From: Xenopus tropicalis
Taxonomy: Eukaryota; Chordata; Amphibia; Anura; Pipidae
Assembly (NCBI RefSeq): GCF_000004195.4
Contig: NC_030678.2
Location: forward strand, 32,092,201-32,156,200
DNA: 64,000 nt
Reading direction: 5' to 3'
In this document: positions 51,316 to 63,312 of the stretch, piece by piece
How the letters are laid out: every line of letters starts with the position of its first letter
How positions within the stretch are numbered: position 1 is the stretch's first letter
Position numbers and translations under genes: made by a program
Notes under the pieces: generated by a model
What the model was told of the DNA's origin: nothing
The model's database searches: none
Seen by the model: only the letters and a program-made list of their open reading frames with translations

Positions 51316-51467
51316 TTAAAGGGCCAGTAACAACAGGAAATGGACATGCCTATACTGGAAAACTATACTTACCCAACAGATAGTTTATATCATATTACAT
51401 ATGAGCTGTTTTATGCAATATATTTTTATAGAGACCAACATTGTTTTGGGGTATAGTTTTCCTTTAA
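51316..51467. mobile_element. Short TTAA-flanked MITE
   Basis: TTAAAGGGCCAGTAAC at the left and GTATAGTTTTCCTTTAA at the right. The interior motif CAACAGATAGTTTATATCAT belongs to a common frog repeat. Downstream of TMIGD1. Confidence 0.6.
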
Positions 51468-53656
51468 AACATGTAATTATATATTCAACTGTTTAACTGC
51501 CCATACCCAGGCCAACATTAGCTGTGCCCAGCCACTCCACAATGTGTCAGCAGCTCTTTGTTCTACGTGTTGGCCTACCCAGTCTCTACCTAACTGGTAA
51601 TAGGCATGGCTGTATTAATAATAAGGCGCATATATATATATTTATTTAAAAAAAAAAACAAAACTCTGCAGCAGATTTCCATAGGGAGTCGCATGATTTG
51701 TGTCATCATTCACATGCTGACTGTGACATCACACGCATGCCGTAGGGGCGTATTTAGATCCGGTGACCAGGGCAGCTTTATTGTTTTCTTTACCCAGCAG
51801 AATTGCATAGGCCTCTGTGACAATCTGATCATAGGGCTCGGGGCTAAACAATCACATGAGCCCAATTCCCATCATGTAGGGGACCCTATCTTATGATAAT
51901 GTTTTTATATTGTCAGGTGTAAAGTGCTAGTCTGGCACTAAGACCATAGTTGTCCTTAAAGGGCATCTACTGTATATCCACATTTTTTCTGTAATGAAAG
52001 AAATATTATCAACAGACCTATAAAGGAACATTACAGAAGCTTGCAAGGCATTGTGGGAAATGAGAGGAGAGCTGATTTCTTTAAATCATGGAACTTTTTT
52101 AATGAATTTATATTATGGAAAGTAAAGCTGCCACCCAGTGCATGAAGTGCCATTATGCTCCCGGCTGGGCCGTATACTGGGGGGTTCCCAAGCACTGGGG
52201 GGTATAGATACTGCACTCTGGTGGCTCCCTAGTAATGGCCAATGTAAGGTACTAGGGTATCATTGTTACTGAGATAAAAGGCCAAACTATTGTACTCACC
52301 AGCTGGAGCTTACTATCCCTGACTAGTCCCATGCCGCACTAGCCACACTATAACTTTCACATTGTAAGAGATGGAAGTGAATGACATGGATTTGTATTGT
52401 CTGCTTCTGTTACAGGTGAGACATTTAGTACCGGGTGTAGCGGAGAAGACCGCATTCCCCATTAACAGTAATCAGCTTGACCACCATGAAGATGTTCTAC
52501 AGCTTTTCCAGACGTTCGTGGGGCTTTAATATGTGAATATTTATGCAAAAACCTATATAAACACTAGCCTGAGTTATAGTCTCTTCCTTCCGTCCAGTTG
52601 TAAAGAGATTTTATTGAAGAAAGGGAAACTTGGGCAGCGACAGTGGACAGATGGAAATGGAAACTCCCAGCAGCTTTAGACCAATTGCACAATGTCCTTA
52701 GCCATAGACTTTATATGTGAGATGCATAAAGATGGAGTCAAATCTGGGAAAAAAATTGTTCTCTCTTTCACGCTCTATATATAAATATATATACACACAC
52801 ACACATATACATATATAAAATATTCCTTTTATAATTAATGAAATGATTTACTTTTGTTAATATGAAGTAATGCTCCAGAAATTCTCCTCAACTTCTCCTC
52901 TGTGGATCTCTATCATGACCCCTACTCACTGTACTCACTGTAATAACATCATTATCAGCCCCCGGGGGGCGCGCATTTGTACAAGGGAAAGGTTTCAGGA
53001 CAGAATTGGTGTTGGAAGAGAAATAGAGGTGATATTTATACTGCCCTCATTTGCCCCTAATGCCAAGCAATACACCTCAGTCTAACCTGCTCCCACTTGT
53101 TTAATTGTACAGACAGTAACTAGTTGGACCATGACCAAAATGGCACTCGTCCAACTCTCTATTAAGCACCAATAAAACAGGCACCGGAGGAAGAGACCAG
53201 TGTGTCCTGAAAGTTACACAATTAATTTATTCTGCTCTTTAAAGGTTTTGCCTCAAGGCCATTTAGCAGCTTCCCTGATTATATGCCCACATCACCATAC
53301 AGGCAGTCAGTGGCATGGCATGACATCATCTGGGGTGTGGCCAATCAGAAATACTGGATCTCAACTCCCACACAGTTTGCTGTACAGAGACATAGGACTG
53401 TCAGTATAGGTAGTGCTGAAAGAAGTCATTGTTTATTGGTAGCTTCCAATGGGGGGAGGTATGCCATCCCAATTTCTTTCTTCCCCCCCCCTACCCGTTG
53501 CATATGTGTGGGGGGGAGCAATTTTGTCTGCCAGTTTTCTCCACAGGAGGGCAGCAGTAGTGTGCAGTGTGGCACAGACCTGGCAGTACCTCCAGGAAGT
53601 TACCTATAAACATAGAAACATGGCATTGGCCTGGCCCACGCTAGCACTTAGCCATC
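51468..53656. other. Intergenic DNA between TMIGD1 and SSH2
   Basis: No conserved ORF. It contains a distal AATAAA (53171), a TA/CA microsatellite and a C-rich tract at about 53,483. Otherwise nothing was recognised. Confidence 0.5.
52778..52830. repeat. TA/CA microsatellite
   Basis: TATATAAATATATATACACA followed by CACACATATACATATATA. Confidence 0.85.
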
Positions 53657-53669
53657 ATACACATGGGCA

Positions 53670-54548
53670 ATGCTGATTACAAATAGCCATCAATGTTGAT
53701 AAGTGCAAAGTTATGCACTTTGGTAGAAATAATATAAACGCAAACTATCTACTGAATGGTAGTGTGTTGGGGGGATCCTTAATGGAGAAGGATCTAGGGG
53801 TTTTTGTTGATAACAGGTTGTCTAATTCCAGGCAGTGTCATTCTGTGGCTACTAAAGCAAATAAAGTGCTGTCTTGTATAAAAAAGGGCATTGACTCAAG
53901 GGATGAGAACATAATTTTGCCCCTTTATAGGTCCCTGGTAAGGCCTCACCTTGAGTATGTGGTGCAGTTTTGGGCTCCAGTCCTTAAGAAGGATATTAAT
54001 GAGCTGGAGAGAGTGCAGAGACTGCAACTAAACTGGTAAAGGGGATGGAAGATTTAAACTATGAGGTGAGACTGTCGAGGTTGGGGTTGTTTTCTCTGGA
54101 AAAGAGGCGCTTGCGAGGGGACATGATTACTCTGTACAAGTACATTAGAGGGGATTATAGGCAGATGGGGGATGTTCTTTTTTCCCATAAAAACAATCAG
54201 CGCACCAGAGGCCCCCCTTTAGATTAGAGGAACGGAGCTTCCATTTGAAGCAGCGTAGGGGGTTTTTCACGGTGAGGGCAGTGAGGTTGTGGAATGCCCT
54301 TCCTAGTGATGTGGTAATGGCAGATTCTGTTAATGCCTTTAAGAGGGGCCTGGATGAGTTCTTGATCAATCAGAATATCCAAGGCTATTGTGATACTAAT
54401 ATCTACAGTTAGTACTAGTGGTTGTATTTATAGTTTATGTATGTGAGTGTATAGATTGGTAGGTGTGGGTTAAGTGTGTTGGGTTTACTTGGATGGGTTG
54501 AACTTGATGGACACTGGTCTTTTTTCAACCCTATGTAACTATGTAACT
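53670..54548 (+). mobile_element. CR1/L2-like LINE fragment with 13-bp target duplication
   Basis: 5'-truncated copy flanked by ATACACATGGGCA at 53657-53669 and 54549-54561. Encodes [40 protein letters not shown] and ELERVQR, then after a one-base frameshift LEKRRLRGDMITLYKYIRG. It ends in (ATGTAACT)n. The broken reading frame precludes a functional protein from this copy. Confidence 0.9.
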
Positions 54549-54711
54549 ATACACATGGGCAGTAATATAGAATTTAATAGAAAGTACTTTCAATGTCCAA
54601 CAAGTCTTCAAAACAATTGTGGGAGGAGCAGAGAGCATTCAACTTATTGATCCGAAGTTGTGGTTTAGAAAAAAAGATAATCTTTAAAAAAGATAGTATG
54701 GATGTTTACTT

Positions 54712-55592
54712 AAGGATAAATAAATCTTAAAAGTTAATGTCAAATTCCATAGGGTTCTTTTCTAAGTACTTTTGCAATTTGCATTCATTATTTATTTTAA
54801 TAACTGCCAGTATAATGAATCAGCGCCACCTGCTTGTCAGTTCCTGTAACTGTACAGTCAAAGAGATATACAGGTATGGGATCCGTTATCTCCCATAGAT
54901 TCTATTCTAAGCAAATAATTCTAATTACTGAAAAGGATTTCCTTTTTCTCTGTTAATAATAAAACAGTACCTGTACTTGATCCCAACTAAGATATAATTA
55001 ATCCTTATTGGAGGCAAAACACTCCTATTGGGTTTATTCAATGTTTAAATGATTTCTAGCAGACTTAAGGTTTGGAGATCCAAATTATGGGAAGACCCCT
55101 TATACAGAATACCCCAGGTCCTGAGCATTCTGGATAACAGGTCCCATACCTGTACCTTCAGAAGGAAAATTAAATGACCAAAAAAACCCCAAACAAGTCT
55201 GCTGTCGCTCTGTTCAAGAGGTGTCTGATCTCATTCATAAGAAAACCAGGAAAAAAACCCAGTTGGCCCGGCCCCCCTTCGGCCCAGACCCAATCCCAGG
55301 CCTCCCTCCCCTGATTGCGTCTACTTATGGGGGGAGGGATGGGGCTCCTGTGGGGAGCATGTACATGGGGCGTGGGCCCCTGGGGTGGCAGCCAACCCTG
55401 TTCTGGAGGTATATCCGACTGTACAGTTACATTAACTGACCAGCAGGAGGCAATAATTCATTATATTAGAAACAATTAATAACAAATAGCTTTGAAACTG
55501 AAAATAAATATTGAATGTAAATTGCAAAAGTGCTTGGGAAAGCACCCTAAACAATTTTAAATTTTTATTTTAAAGTTTTACTTATCCTTTAA
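54712..55592. mobile_element. Fold-back MITE split by a nested MITE
   Basis: Left arm GGATAAATAAATCTTAAAAG and CTTTTGCAATTTGCATTCAT; right arm ATGTAAATTGCAAAAGTGCT and TTTTACTTATCCTTT, reverse complementary with drift. The 54,871-55,152 element and a GC-rich segment (55,215-55,400) lie between the arms. Confidence 0.65.
54871..55152 (+). mobile_element. MITE, CAGGTATGGGA family, copy 3, nested
   Basis: Left CAGGTATGGGATCC and right GGTCCCATACCTG with flanking TA. It lacks part of the left block found in the other copies. It sits inside the fold-back element at 54,712-55,592, splitting its two arms. Confidence 0.85.
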
Positions 55593-55729
55593 AAAGTAAG
55601 CACAACCCACTTGCCTTAATCGCTATTGATTGCCCCTCCCTTCATCTTGGAACTGTCTGGCACTAAAGCCTTTCTGATTGATGTTGTGGTGCCGCCCATT
55701 AGCAAACAAGAAACAGAGACTGTTGTTAT

Positions 55730-58078
55730 TTTTGTTTGTTCAGGTTTAATATTCACAATGTAAACAATAAATTTCCTCAACCACAGTATTTTCTGTAAAA
55801 GACCAAAGAATAGCTGTTGTACAAAAATGCCCTTAAAAAAACAAAACAACAAAAAAAAAAAAATCTTAGTGGGTTTTCAAATTTACAAAACAAAACTATG
55901 CCAAGAGTGAGCTGCTGTGAGAGTCTGTGGTGTGGGCTCATCTCTCTGTACAGTCCGACCCCAGTGCCTTAAATACATGAACGTTTGGGTTCAGCGACAG
56001 CATCACTTCCCCTACAGGACTTATTGTAAACATGGGCTGTTTGGGTTTGCCAGATCCTGTTTGGATTCCTGCTGCCCTACACCATCAAGCGATGACGTGA
56101 CAAAGGAACATTGGGAGGATTTGTCATAGGTCGGTTCTCCTAAAAAAAAAAAAGATTCTGTTTTTGGTGACCATTAAATAATTGCGACTATCGATTCCCT
56201 GTTTGTATGTAACACGGTTACAGGAGAGCACTGAAGCTGTGAGATGTGCTTGGCCGAACACAAACCATGGGGGATACGGCCACCAACACGCAGGTAGGAA
56301 AGCAACGAGCCCCGTATGAGAGCAGAGCTTCCATTCGTTCATGAAGTTAAGGCGGCACCTACAGAGGGACGCTCAGCTGAGCAGCAGGGAGGGACATGAC
56401 TGTTTCACTCGCCAGAGACCTGGTTGGCAAAACGTGAAAGAAGTCTCTCGGCAGAGCGAAAATAGCAGCAAACTAAACCGACTACGAGGAAATGATATAA
56501 CATTTTAAAAACATCTTAAGAGCAAAAAAGCATTTCCAGTTCCAGCAAGTAGTCTTGCCTGCAAAAACATACAGTTTTACGGGTGCGTACATACAATGTA
56601 TAATATATATATATATATATCTATATATATTATATATATAGACACACATACATACACACGTGTTACTAAGATTCAGATTCGTTCTATAGTGTCGCACACT
56701 CACAATTTAAAAGACAACACCGGGAGGCCAACAAACACATTTTGGAAATTCAAATAGCTAACACACGCACTATGTAACATTTAAATGTATTCTCCATTAA
56801 AAACAAATAGGCAGCATTGAGATCCACTGGGTTTCTTAAAGGGGGCGTGGGGAAGCATTTCAGCGAATAGAAATTGAAAGTGGATTACAAGAAATGAAGG
56901 CAAAAGAAGTTATATGGCCATAAAACTTGGAAGGTCCATAGAAGAATTCAAGTAAGAAAGGGGGGGCGCACCCACCCCCAAAATAGATCAATGAGCATGT
57001 TTTGTTTTACAGTTTTCAATTCTTGTGGCGGCCACTATGATTTACAGAGCAACAGGACCAGTTCTAGAATGGACTTCCACTTGTTCATTAAGGCTTAATT
57101 GGAGTGACAAAGTGGTCTAGGCTAAATTAAAGGTGGACTGGTCCAGGACTAACTAAATCAGTTGGGGGGGGCTGCGGAAAGCATGGCATAGACTGGATAC
57201 CAACACCCTGATTTCCTTGAGCAAAGGAACCATGCTCACTCACTTGATTGGTTAAAGGCTGTGCCAATCAAAAGTCAAGATACCAGCCTTCCCATCACAA
57301 ATTCACTGTGCAAGGTTTGAAGTCAATGAACAAAAAAAAGATCAAAAGATAAAAGATCTATTTCCTTATCCCACTCTGGCAACTGATAATGCCCTGAAAA
57401 ACCTGTGGACCAAAAAGGCATTTGGTACAGAATGCTCCATTGCTCCAATGCTAGGCTACAGTAAGTGAATGTAGCTGTATGGGGGGGGGGGGCTATGGCT
57501 TGGGATCAGCCATGCCAAGATTGCTGCTAGTTGTTGCTCTGCTAGATTGCCCATAACTCTCAGCAAGTCAGGTTTAGATTAGAAACAAGAGAGGGCCACA
57601 GGGTCTGACAAGCCTGCTTTGGATCTCCTAAATGGTAGTTTCACAGTTGCTTAGAAATAAAAACCTGCCTTTTAGTGAGCAAATCTGGTTCCTGGTGAAG
57701 TGAAGCCTGAGATGTACTGTATCAGAAAGGATTCCAGGCTCCAACGAACATTAAAAGGATGGCCAAGTTTCTAGCAGGACTAGCTAAGAACCTGTTGAGC
57801 TAAACTTTTCTTAAAACAAAAAGGTTTGAGGTTTTTCATAGTTAAAAACAAAAAATATATTTATATATTTATATATCTATGTACACTGGGCTACAGCTGT
57901 GCAGCCAAGAGTTACTTACAAGGTGAAGGATGAGATAGGGGAGCCCATACCTTACATGCATCAGAAACAGTAATATATGCCAAAATATATAAAATTAACC
58001 AATAAAGTGCACGTTCCTTACATATTACACCAGCCCCTTTAGAAGAACAACAAACAATGTACAATAAAACTCCTAAGA
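55730..58078 (-). other. SSH2: Probable SSH2 3' UTR
   Basis: About 2.3 kb following the stop lack recognisable transposon ends, unlike the DNA to the left, and contain no convincing ORF. A minus-strand ATTAAA lies at 55750-55745. Slingshot genes have long 3' UTRs. Short poly-G (57481-57492) and TA (56600-56640) tracts occur within. Confidence 0.45.
56600..56660. repeat. TA-rich microsatellite
   Basis: Imperfect TA repeats followed by CACACATACATACACAC. Within the probable SSH2 3' UTR. Confidence 0.85.
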
Positions 58079-60115
58079 TCACATGGTATTGTATAGCGGA
58101 TTGGTTGTCCTCTTCTTCTCATTGGTTTTTTTAAGTCTCCTTAGAGGATGAGTTCTGCCATGCTCATGTTTAGGGGATATGGATACCAGTGGGACTGATG
58201 TACCTAGTACCAGTGATTGCATTGGGGACCCCCCCTCGGAGACAGTCAGTTCAGATTCTGAACTAGGAGATAAACCCTGTTGAGTGGAATCAAAGTCTTT
58301 GGCAAACTGCACAAGGGGCTTTTCTACTGGCTTGCTCTGCACTACACACTCTTCCGTCTTGATCTGTTCAACAAAATGCTTGGTGGGTTCAGATTCAACC
58401 TGGGTGGACAGGATGCACAGCTTTTCTGGTGGGTCTTGGGATTTAATATCAGGCGAGATTTCAAAGCTTCCAGGCACAACCCTAAGCGAGCTCAGAAGCA
58501 GGTCAGGGTAAGTCTGACTGTCTGATGAAACAGATTCTCTCTCTGACAAGTCGTCTTTAGACAGTTCTAAACATCCCAGTTTGGCTAAAGAGGCAGAGCG
58601 TTTCATCTGGGACGGAGTGGTAAGACCTGCTTGCCGAATTCGAGCCTCTATTTCCTTAGCCTTTTGCTTTACAACGCCAGGGTTGCTACCCAAGTCTTTA
58701 ATGCTGTCAGTACTGGAGCTATGAGCAAAGCCAAAGGACAGAGGGGGAATATCCAGCACTTCTCGTATCTCCAGTATATTTGCAGAGACTGTGCTAATCA
58801 AGTTCAGATCTTCACTGCTACACTGGGACAAGGCACTGTCAGTTTCTCTGTGCATCATTTCATTGAAATCCTCAAACGCATCCGTATGGTAACTCTCTGT
58901 GCAACTGAAAGGCTTGCTGAAATCCTCATCAGTACTGGAGCACTCTTCAGTGACGCCTGTTAGTGAAATGGAGCCTTGGGTATATGGGTAGAGAGTGCTC
59001 AGTAGATCTGGCTGCATAGAAGGACCTGTGCATGCTGAGGGTACTGGAATATTTACACTGTTGTGCTCTTCGCATTGACTGGTGAGTGAAAAGGAAACAC
59101 TGGGTGACCCTAGTTCGCATGTCTCTGACAAATGTAAAGAATCTGCATGCAAAGAATTGTCTGTTTCAGTCTCAGGGATCTCTTTAAAGGGCATTTCCGG
59201 AGACAGAATCATGGATGTCTTTGTCTCTATTAGTACCTCCCCAAGAGTGGCTCCATCCTCACATTGAGAAAGTTCATTGTCATTGGGAGACTTAATGCCA
59301 ATACTATACTCTATTATTTCTATTCTCTTAGGAAGCTGTATTGGTTCAATCTTCCTCTCAACGGATTCAAGTGAATGAAGTTCTCCATGTTCGTTTGTTG
59401 TTTCTTTGAGCTTTATTTCAGAGACAGGGCTCTCTGGTTTGGATAGCAAACACTGAGGCTCAGATATCTGAGAGGATGATGAATCTGCACATGGCTCAGA
59501 TGAGTTTGGTTCTGTGGACTCTGCAATCTTAAGTTGGTTTTTTCTGTCCTTTTCGTGATCCCCATGTGCACTGTCAAGTAAAGTGTCTTCAAGCTTTCCC
59601 TTTGGAGCAGTATCGCCAACAGCAGAGTCATTCTTTGAGTTCTTCCTTGTTGGCAAAGTGGCAGAGTACTGCTGTTCCTGCTCTTGCCTCAAACGTTCCT
59701 CCAGTTCCAAGGTGGCCCGTCGGACAGAACCAGCACACCATTTATGTGCTTGGCTGGAGAGTTCCTGATAATCATTTGCTTCGTTAGAGTTTTCACAATT
59801 CTCCTGAGATACTGGGTTACCATCCCAAGTAGCAACTTTGGAGTCCCTCAATTTGTCGTTTTGCAGAAGAGCGCTTCTGTCGCTCGGTTCCTGCCTGTGG
59901 TTATTTTCTTGATCTAAAGCAAAATCATGTGGCAGATCATGGATGGTATTTCTCTTTGGTGTTTGCGATTGGCTAGACTGAGTGTCCGGTTTCTGTTGGC
60001 ACTGGCCCGCTCCTTGGTTGAAAGACTCTATTTCCGTAATGATTTCCTTCACAGATATTGCATTTTCAGAGTGAGATTTTGGGAGAGGTTCTTGGACAAT
60101 CTGTTCAGAGATCTC
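58079..60115 (-). CDS. SSH2: SSH2 terminal coding exon
   Basis: Acceptor TATTATAG|GAGATC; 678 codons then TGA at 58081-58079. Read-through from the acceptor gives EISEQIVQEPLPKSHSENA before the first internal Met, so the exon extends 63 bases upstream of that Met. It carries the conserved Ser-rich C-terminus with SVRRATLELEERLRQEQ and HPLRRLKKTNEKKRTTNP. The last residues are NPLYNTM. Confidence 0.95.
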   Translation of the reverse strand, partial: EISEQIVQEPLPKSHSENAISVKEIITEIESFNQGAGQCQQKPDTQSSQSQTPKRNTIHDLPHDFALDQENNHRQEPSDRSALLQNDKLRDSKVATWDGNPVSQENCENSNEANDYQELSSQAHKWCAGSVRRATLELEERLRQEQEQQYSATLPTRKNSKNDSAVGDTAPKGKLEDTLLDSAHGDHEKDRKNQLKIAESTEPNSSEPCADSSSSQISEPQCLLSKPESPVSEIKLKETTNEHGELHSLESVERKIEPIQLPKRIEIIEYSIGIKSPNDNELSQCEDGATLGEVLIETKTSMILSPEMPFKEIPETETDNSLHADSLHLSETCELGSPSVSFSLTSQCEEHNSVNIPVPSACTGPSMQPDLLSTLYPYTQGSISLTGVTEECSSTDEDFSKPFSCTESYHTDAFEDFNEMMHRETDSALSQCSSEDLNLISTVSANILEIREVLDIPPLSFGFAHSSSTDSIKDLGSNPGVVKQKAKEIEARIRQAGLTTPSQMKRSASLAKLGCLELSKDDLSERESVSSDSQTYPDLLLSSLRVVPGSFEISPDIKSQDPPEKLCILSTQVESEPTKHFVEQIKTEECVVQSKPVEKPLVQFAKDFDSTQQGLSPSSESELTVSEGGSPMQSLVLGTSVPLVSISPKHEHGRTHPLRRLKKTNEKKRTTNPLYNTM

Positions 60116-61450
60116 CTATAATAAAACCCAAATACAAAAAAAATATATTATTTGAATGTATGAGAAATTCAACCCTCCACCACACCAGGGATAACTTGCT
60201 TCAGGCAGAGACTAAACATGTAACAAGGAAGTGAAACATTTATGGCGTGGGCATCCTGTAACTTGAGAATCAGTGCTATAGATTTTATATTCCAATAAAA
60301 TCAGACAGGATTAAACATAGAAGTAGTTAGCAGGGCATACACTATAAACGTGATTGGCAAGGTCCCCAAATGAGCAGCTCTTTATTCTACAGACACCAAC
60401 ATGCTTGGCCAAATCAAGATAATCCAATCATCTTGATTTGGCCCAAAAGAGATAAAGATCTGCTCATTTGGTGATCTTGCCAATCACATAGGCCCCTGGG
60501 TCAACTATTTGTAAAGAAATAAAATAAGGCCCTAACGGGGGGGGGGTTGTTGTTATTGTTGCTCAAGTGCAATATCTGCCCTGTGAGGCTTATTTCCATA
60601 TAAAGACCGAATAAAAGGTTTTTTATTGGGTGTCTCTACAAGGTCACCCACCTTTGGCTGCTCCTCATCTGTAGAGGAATCTTCGGAAGTCTGAGACGTG
60701 CTCCCATCAGAGCTTATTCTCTGGTTGTCCACATGGCTATCGTAGACTGGAGTCTCCGGCCAGGAAGCTTTCAGGGCACTGTTCTTGACAGAGCTCACTT
60801 CATCTGCACGGGTGGTAGAACAGGACCGTGGGCGATTCTCCTGAGATAATTCCACAAACTTTTCCAGTGCGCTAAGAAAATCAATTCTATCCCCATTAAG
60901 TTCCTCTGATTGTGATGTCATGGATAATTGGTCTGGGGATTCTTGTAAATCTCTGAAATCTGAATTCAGTCCTTCTAAATGCAAATGGTGGCAGTTCACT
61001 TCAGGCTTTAGTGCATCTTTCTCCATGTCCTCTAGTGTCAGGTCCGGTAACTGACCTGGAACAGTAAAGGATTCTGGATTCTGAGTTAAATCCTTTTCGA
61101 CTATTCTACAATTGTCTAGTATTGTGTCATCCGAACAGCACCGAGAAGGACACCCATTCATGGTGTTTAGATTTAAAATGTCCTCTATCTGTTCAGTGTG
61201 AAAGTCGCAGGATGTAAACTCAAAACGTGCTTGGGTTTCATTGTACAAGGTGCTGTCCATGGGGCAGTCTGGGTTGCAGTTCTCTGTGTGCGGGCCCAAA
61301 GAAAAGGAATGATGAGTGTCGGAGAGCTGCTCTGCTGAAGAGGTTATGTCCTTTTTGCTCATTTCCAACCCTGTTTTCCCAACAGGTTCGTGGTGGTCAG
61401 AGAGATCACTGTCTGAATGAGAGCGCCACAGCTTGTTGTGTCTCTGTTTG
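58079..61450 (-). CDS. SSH2: Slingshot-2 phosphatase, last two coding exons
   Basis: SSH2 is a dual-specificity phosphatase that activates cofilin and binds F-actin. Only the long, Ser-rich, low-complexity C-terminal region is here; the SSH-N, DEK-like and phosphatase domains are encoded by exons beyond the right edge. Two exons join in phase 0 to 944 residues plus stop. Landmarks shared with human SSH2, recognised from memory, are LWRSHSDSDLSDHHEP, DRIDFLSALEKFVELSQE, SVRRATLELEERLRQEQ, RKNSKNDS, MKRSASLAKLG, SKPVEKPLVQ and the C-terminus HPLRRLKKTNEKKRTTNP. No catalytic residues can be judged. No frameshift or premature stop is seen. Confidence 0.95.
60350..60487. mobile_element. Nested fold-back repeat in SSH2 intron
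   Basis: GTGATTGGCAAG...CCAAATGAGCAG at the left pairs with CTGCTCATTTGG...CTTGCCAATCAC at the right. A second, inner hairpin is formed by TTGGCCAAATCAAGAT and ATCTTGATTTGGCC. Confidence 0.8.
60652..61450 (-). CDS. SSH2: SSH2 penultimate visible exon
   Basis: Acceptor CCTACAG|CAAACAG; one base completes a split codon, then KQRHNKLWRSHSDSDLSDHH is read. It ends at CAGCCAAAG|GTGGGTG in phase 0 after SSTDEEQPK. The stretch encodes acidic and Ser-rich sequence including CRSPF-free, CCSDD and LEKFVELSQENRPRS segments. The next exon continues EISEQIVQEPLPKSHSENA, as human continues after DEEQSK. Confidence 0.92.
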
Positions 61451-62898
61451 CTGTAGGGACAGAAATGAATGATATAAACAAAAAAAAGAAAAAAAAAATG
61501 AAAGTATCTGATGAAATAATGTCTGTTGCTATTGGGCATTAATGAGGAGTTGTCAACAAGCTTGATGCATGTTAATATTTAGTGCTGGTGCCTTTTGGGG
61601 CAGGAAAGTCTGACCAATGGCTTTGCAGATATAGTGGAAATAAGCCCTGGCAACTGGCAGATGGGCTGTAGGACACTCCTGCAGTACAAGATTGGAAGGC
61701 AAGATTCCCCAATATAGAAGGGCAGAGGGCAAAATACCCAAATTATCACTTATATATTTATATAACAAAACACCACTTTCCTTGACAATTTATTTGATTT
61801 TTCTTGAGAGAGAGAGAGCGCTAAGTTCCTGATGAAGGAAAGCCCATTTGCCCATCTGTTAGTTCAGAGGAACAGCATATGCTTCCCTTACAGATCTCCT
61901 GTTGCAGGGGCACCTCAAGGTACAGCGGCCAGTTGTATTCCTGGAGTAATATCTATGTTCAGTTTCATTGCATTAACACTGGGGTAACAAATGCAGTAAA
62001 ACTCTTTAATTACTTTTCAGATGAAAAATAGGGCAACATTCTTAATGCCTGGGCATCCTGGCCAGTCTTTGCCAGTCTAATTACGTGCGACACAAAGACC
62101 ACAAGTACAGAATAAAATTAATTCCATCAGGGAAACTATTTTCCATGCAGGCCTTGTATCATCTACTTGCTTGTTGGTTTGTGCTTACAGATCAGGCCAA
62201 GAGCTCTGGAATGGAAACATGGAGGAGGCTAAATAGAGACTGTATCACATGCAGGAATTCAGATGACCAAGGTCATCTGCTCTGTATACATAATCTTGGT
62301 GGGATTTTTCTAGGAAATGTAGAGATAGGAATGCAAGTCAAGCCGTTTTGTGCAAGTACCTCAGCAGTACAGCAGGTGGTGCTCTGTTCCCAAACCCCTA
62401 GCATTGAGAGTAGAAACCCTAAGGCACTGTCCTGGCTAAAGCTTACTAAAGCTTAACTAAAGAAAAGAAATGTTGTTTATTATGTAGGCTTCTGTACCAG
62501 CCCACGGCAACCCCAGCCCTTTAGCACAAAGATCTGTCCCTTTAAAGATGCCCCCAGTAGCTCCCGTCTGCTTTTCTGCTGATTCCCAGCGCTTGTTTTG
62601 GGCTGCTGTCGGCTAAGGGATCAATGTGATCAATAAATATAAATGGCCTCTGTATTTAATAATCAGACCTGTAGCATCAGTTTATATGACAGGCCAACCT
62701 AATTTTCTGCTTCATAACTTGCAAAGACCCCTAAGTTCAGCTTTTCAACAGCCCACTGAGCATGTTCACTGTCCCAGACAGATTAAAAAAAATTCAAGAT
62801 GGAAAGCTCCTGTGACAACTGTAAAGACTTATTATATTGTTACTACTATAGAGATGTTGAAACTTTTTAGAATATAAATTATGGCATTTCTAGCCACA
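61451..62898. other. SSH2 intron, no clear feature
   Basis: Non-coding DNA upstream (on the minus strand) of the 60,652-61,450 exon. I find no further SSH2 exon up to 64,000. Confidence 0.5.
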
Positions 62899-63312
62899 TT
62901 AAAGGAACAGTAACACCAAAAAATGAAAGTGTATAAAAATAATTACGATATTATGTACTGTTGCCCTGTGCTGGTACAGCTGGTGTCTTTGCCTCAGAAA
63001 GACTATTATAGTTTATATAAACAAAGCTGCTATGTAGCCATGGGGGCAGCCATTCAAAGGAGAAAAGGCACAGGCACATAGCAGATAACAGATAATATTC
63101 TACAGAGCTTATCTGTTATCTGCTATGTAACCTGTGCCTTTTCTTCTTTTTTCCAGGTTGAATGGCTGCCCCCGTGGCTACAAAGCAGCTTATTATATAA
63201 ACTATAGTACTGTTACTTTAGCAAATACACAACTTTAGCTGTGCAGGGTAACAGTACATTATATTTTAAATACTTTAACACACTTTCATTTTTGGCGTTA
63301 CTGTTCCTTTAA
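62899..63312. mobile_element. T2-family MITE, intact ends
   Basis: TTAAAGGAACAGTAACACC at the left and GGCGTTACTGTTCCTTTAA at the right, with TTAA at both borders. A second long inverted pair lies inside (AAGGCACAGGCACATAGCAG against CTGCTATGTAACCTGTGCCT), so most of the element can fold. In the SSH2 intron right of 61,450. Confidence 0.88.

Noticed and set aside
52405..52440. Extra TMIGD1 exon after TGTTACAG
   Set aside because: The acceptor-like site is directly followed by GTGAG and gives no conserved sequence; the tail in exon 5 already matches the human C-terminal pattern and ends in a stop.
53713..54227. Two adjacent ORFs as host genes
   Set aside because: Both are pieces of the same LINE reading frame, broken by a one-base deletion, within a 13-bp target duplication.
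58280..60121. Plus-strand ORFs opposite SSH2
   Set aside because: They are antisense shadows of the long SSH2 exon, with no family resemblance.
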